From CAYURR01 sp964446745 (GTDB lineage: Bacteria; Bacillota; Clostridia; Lachnospirales; WQUN01), in assembly GCA_964446745.1 (NCBI GenBank), contig CAYURR010000155.1, positions 1 through 6,973 on the forward strand: a DNA stretch of 6,973 bases, read 5' to 3'. The notes under the pieces are model-generated. The model had not been told where the DNA came from, did not search any database, and saw only the letters and a program-made list of their open reading frames with translations. This document shows, one piece after another, positions 6,928-6,973 of this stretch (its first letter is position 1; each line of letters begins with the position of its first letter). A program made the position numbers and the translations under genes.

Positions 6928-6957
6928 TTGACAGGAAAGATTCCTGTAATTTATACT
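6928..6957 (+). promoter_or_regulatory. Strong divergent promoter reading out of the window
   Basis: TTGACA (6928-6933, perfect) and TATACT (6952-6957, 5/6) are separated by 18 nt, or by 17 nt if TTATAC is taken as the -10. Initiation would fall near 6963-6965, so the gene it serves lies beyond the right edge. It stands back to back with the export-operon promoter, with 39 nt between the two -35 boxes. An inverted repeat fills most of its spacer. Confidence 0.65.
6931..6947. promoter_or_regulatory. Probable operator: perfect inverted repeat between -35 and -10
   Basis: ACAGGAA-AGA-TTCCTGT is a 17-bp perfect dyad with 7-bp arms and a 3-nt centre. It starts inside the -35 box of the divergent promoter and fills most of its spacer. 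A dimeric repressor (TetR, MarR or GntR type) bound here would block the promoter. MerR-family activators also bind dyads in this position but usually at 19-20-nt spacers. Which family binds cannot be told from the window. Its centre is about 50 bp upstream of the export promoter's -35, so control of both directions is possible. Confidence 0.6.
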
Positions 6958-6962
6958 GTATA
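6952..6962. repeat. Second small dyad over the divergent -10 box
   Basis: TATAC-T-GTATA is a perfect inverted repeat with 5-bp arms and a 1-nt centre, covering the -10 element of the plus-strand promoter. It may be a second protein site or a consequence of the AT-rich -10. Because it is symmetric, it also places a TATAAA-like box on the other strand, but the matching -35 would lie outside the window. Confidence 0.3.
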
Positions 6963-6973
6963 GGTCGTGAGTA

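Noticed and set aside
1..6973. CRISPR array, tRNA, rRNA, insertion sequence or phage attachment site
   Set aside because: No spaced direct repeats, transposase motifs, terminal inverted repeats or RNA-gene signatures were seen on either strand.

Overview
All recognisable genes in this window lie on the minus strand. Read in that direction, from right to left, they form two tightly packed modules. The protein families and the dense, SD-led operons suggest a Firmicutes/Clostridia-type anaerobe, probably a gut or fermentative relative of the Oscillospiraceae or Lachnospiraceae. That placement is an inference from gene content; the window holds no rRNA, tRNA or other phylogenetic marker.

Module 1 (about 6888 down to 1703) is a MacAB-like export system. 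It consists of an ABC ATPase (start best placed at 6816), a large two-lobed FtsX/MacB-type permease with an extracytoplasmic coiled coil, and an HlyD/RND-type periplasmic-adaptor-like protein with its own coiled coil. A near-consensus SigA promoter (TTGCCA-N17-TATAAT, 6888-6860) precedes it. This promoter overlaps the upstream candidate start codons of the ATPase and so shows which start is real. ATPase and permease overlap by 4 nt (GTGA), and the adaptor follows after 21 nt. The three proteins would form one ATP-driven membrane machine that moves or extracts a substrate at the cell envelope. The substrate cannot be read from the sequence.

Module 2 (1720 down to the left edge) is the start of a biotin-dependent, sodium-pumping decarboxylase-type operon. 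It has an unusually short and divergent carboxyltransferase (alpha-type) subunit, an OadG-like small membrane subunit, and the first 19 codons of a biotin carrier protein cut by the window edge. The beta (OadB/GcdB-type) Na+ channel subunit is expected just beyond the left edge. A candidate promoter sits across the end of the adaptor gene. A possible 13-codon leader ORF ends in an ATGA overlap with the carboxyltransferase start.

The right end (6817-6973, the longest stretch without a gene) is a back-to-back regulatory region. A second strong promoter on the plus strand (TTGACA-N18-TATACT) points out of the window. Between its -35 and -10 lies a perfect 7-bp-arm dyad (ACAGGAA-AGA-TTCCTGT), and a second dyad (TATAC-T-GTATA) covers its -10. 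This is the layout of a regulated, divergently transcribed gene, possibly the regulator of the exporter. No rRNA, tRNA, CRISPR array, insertion sequence or intrinsic terminator was seen.
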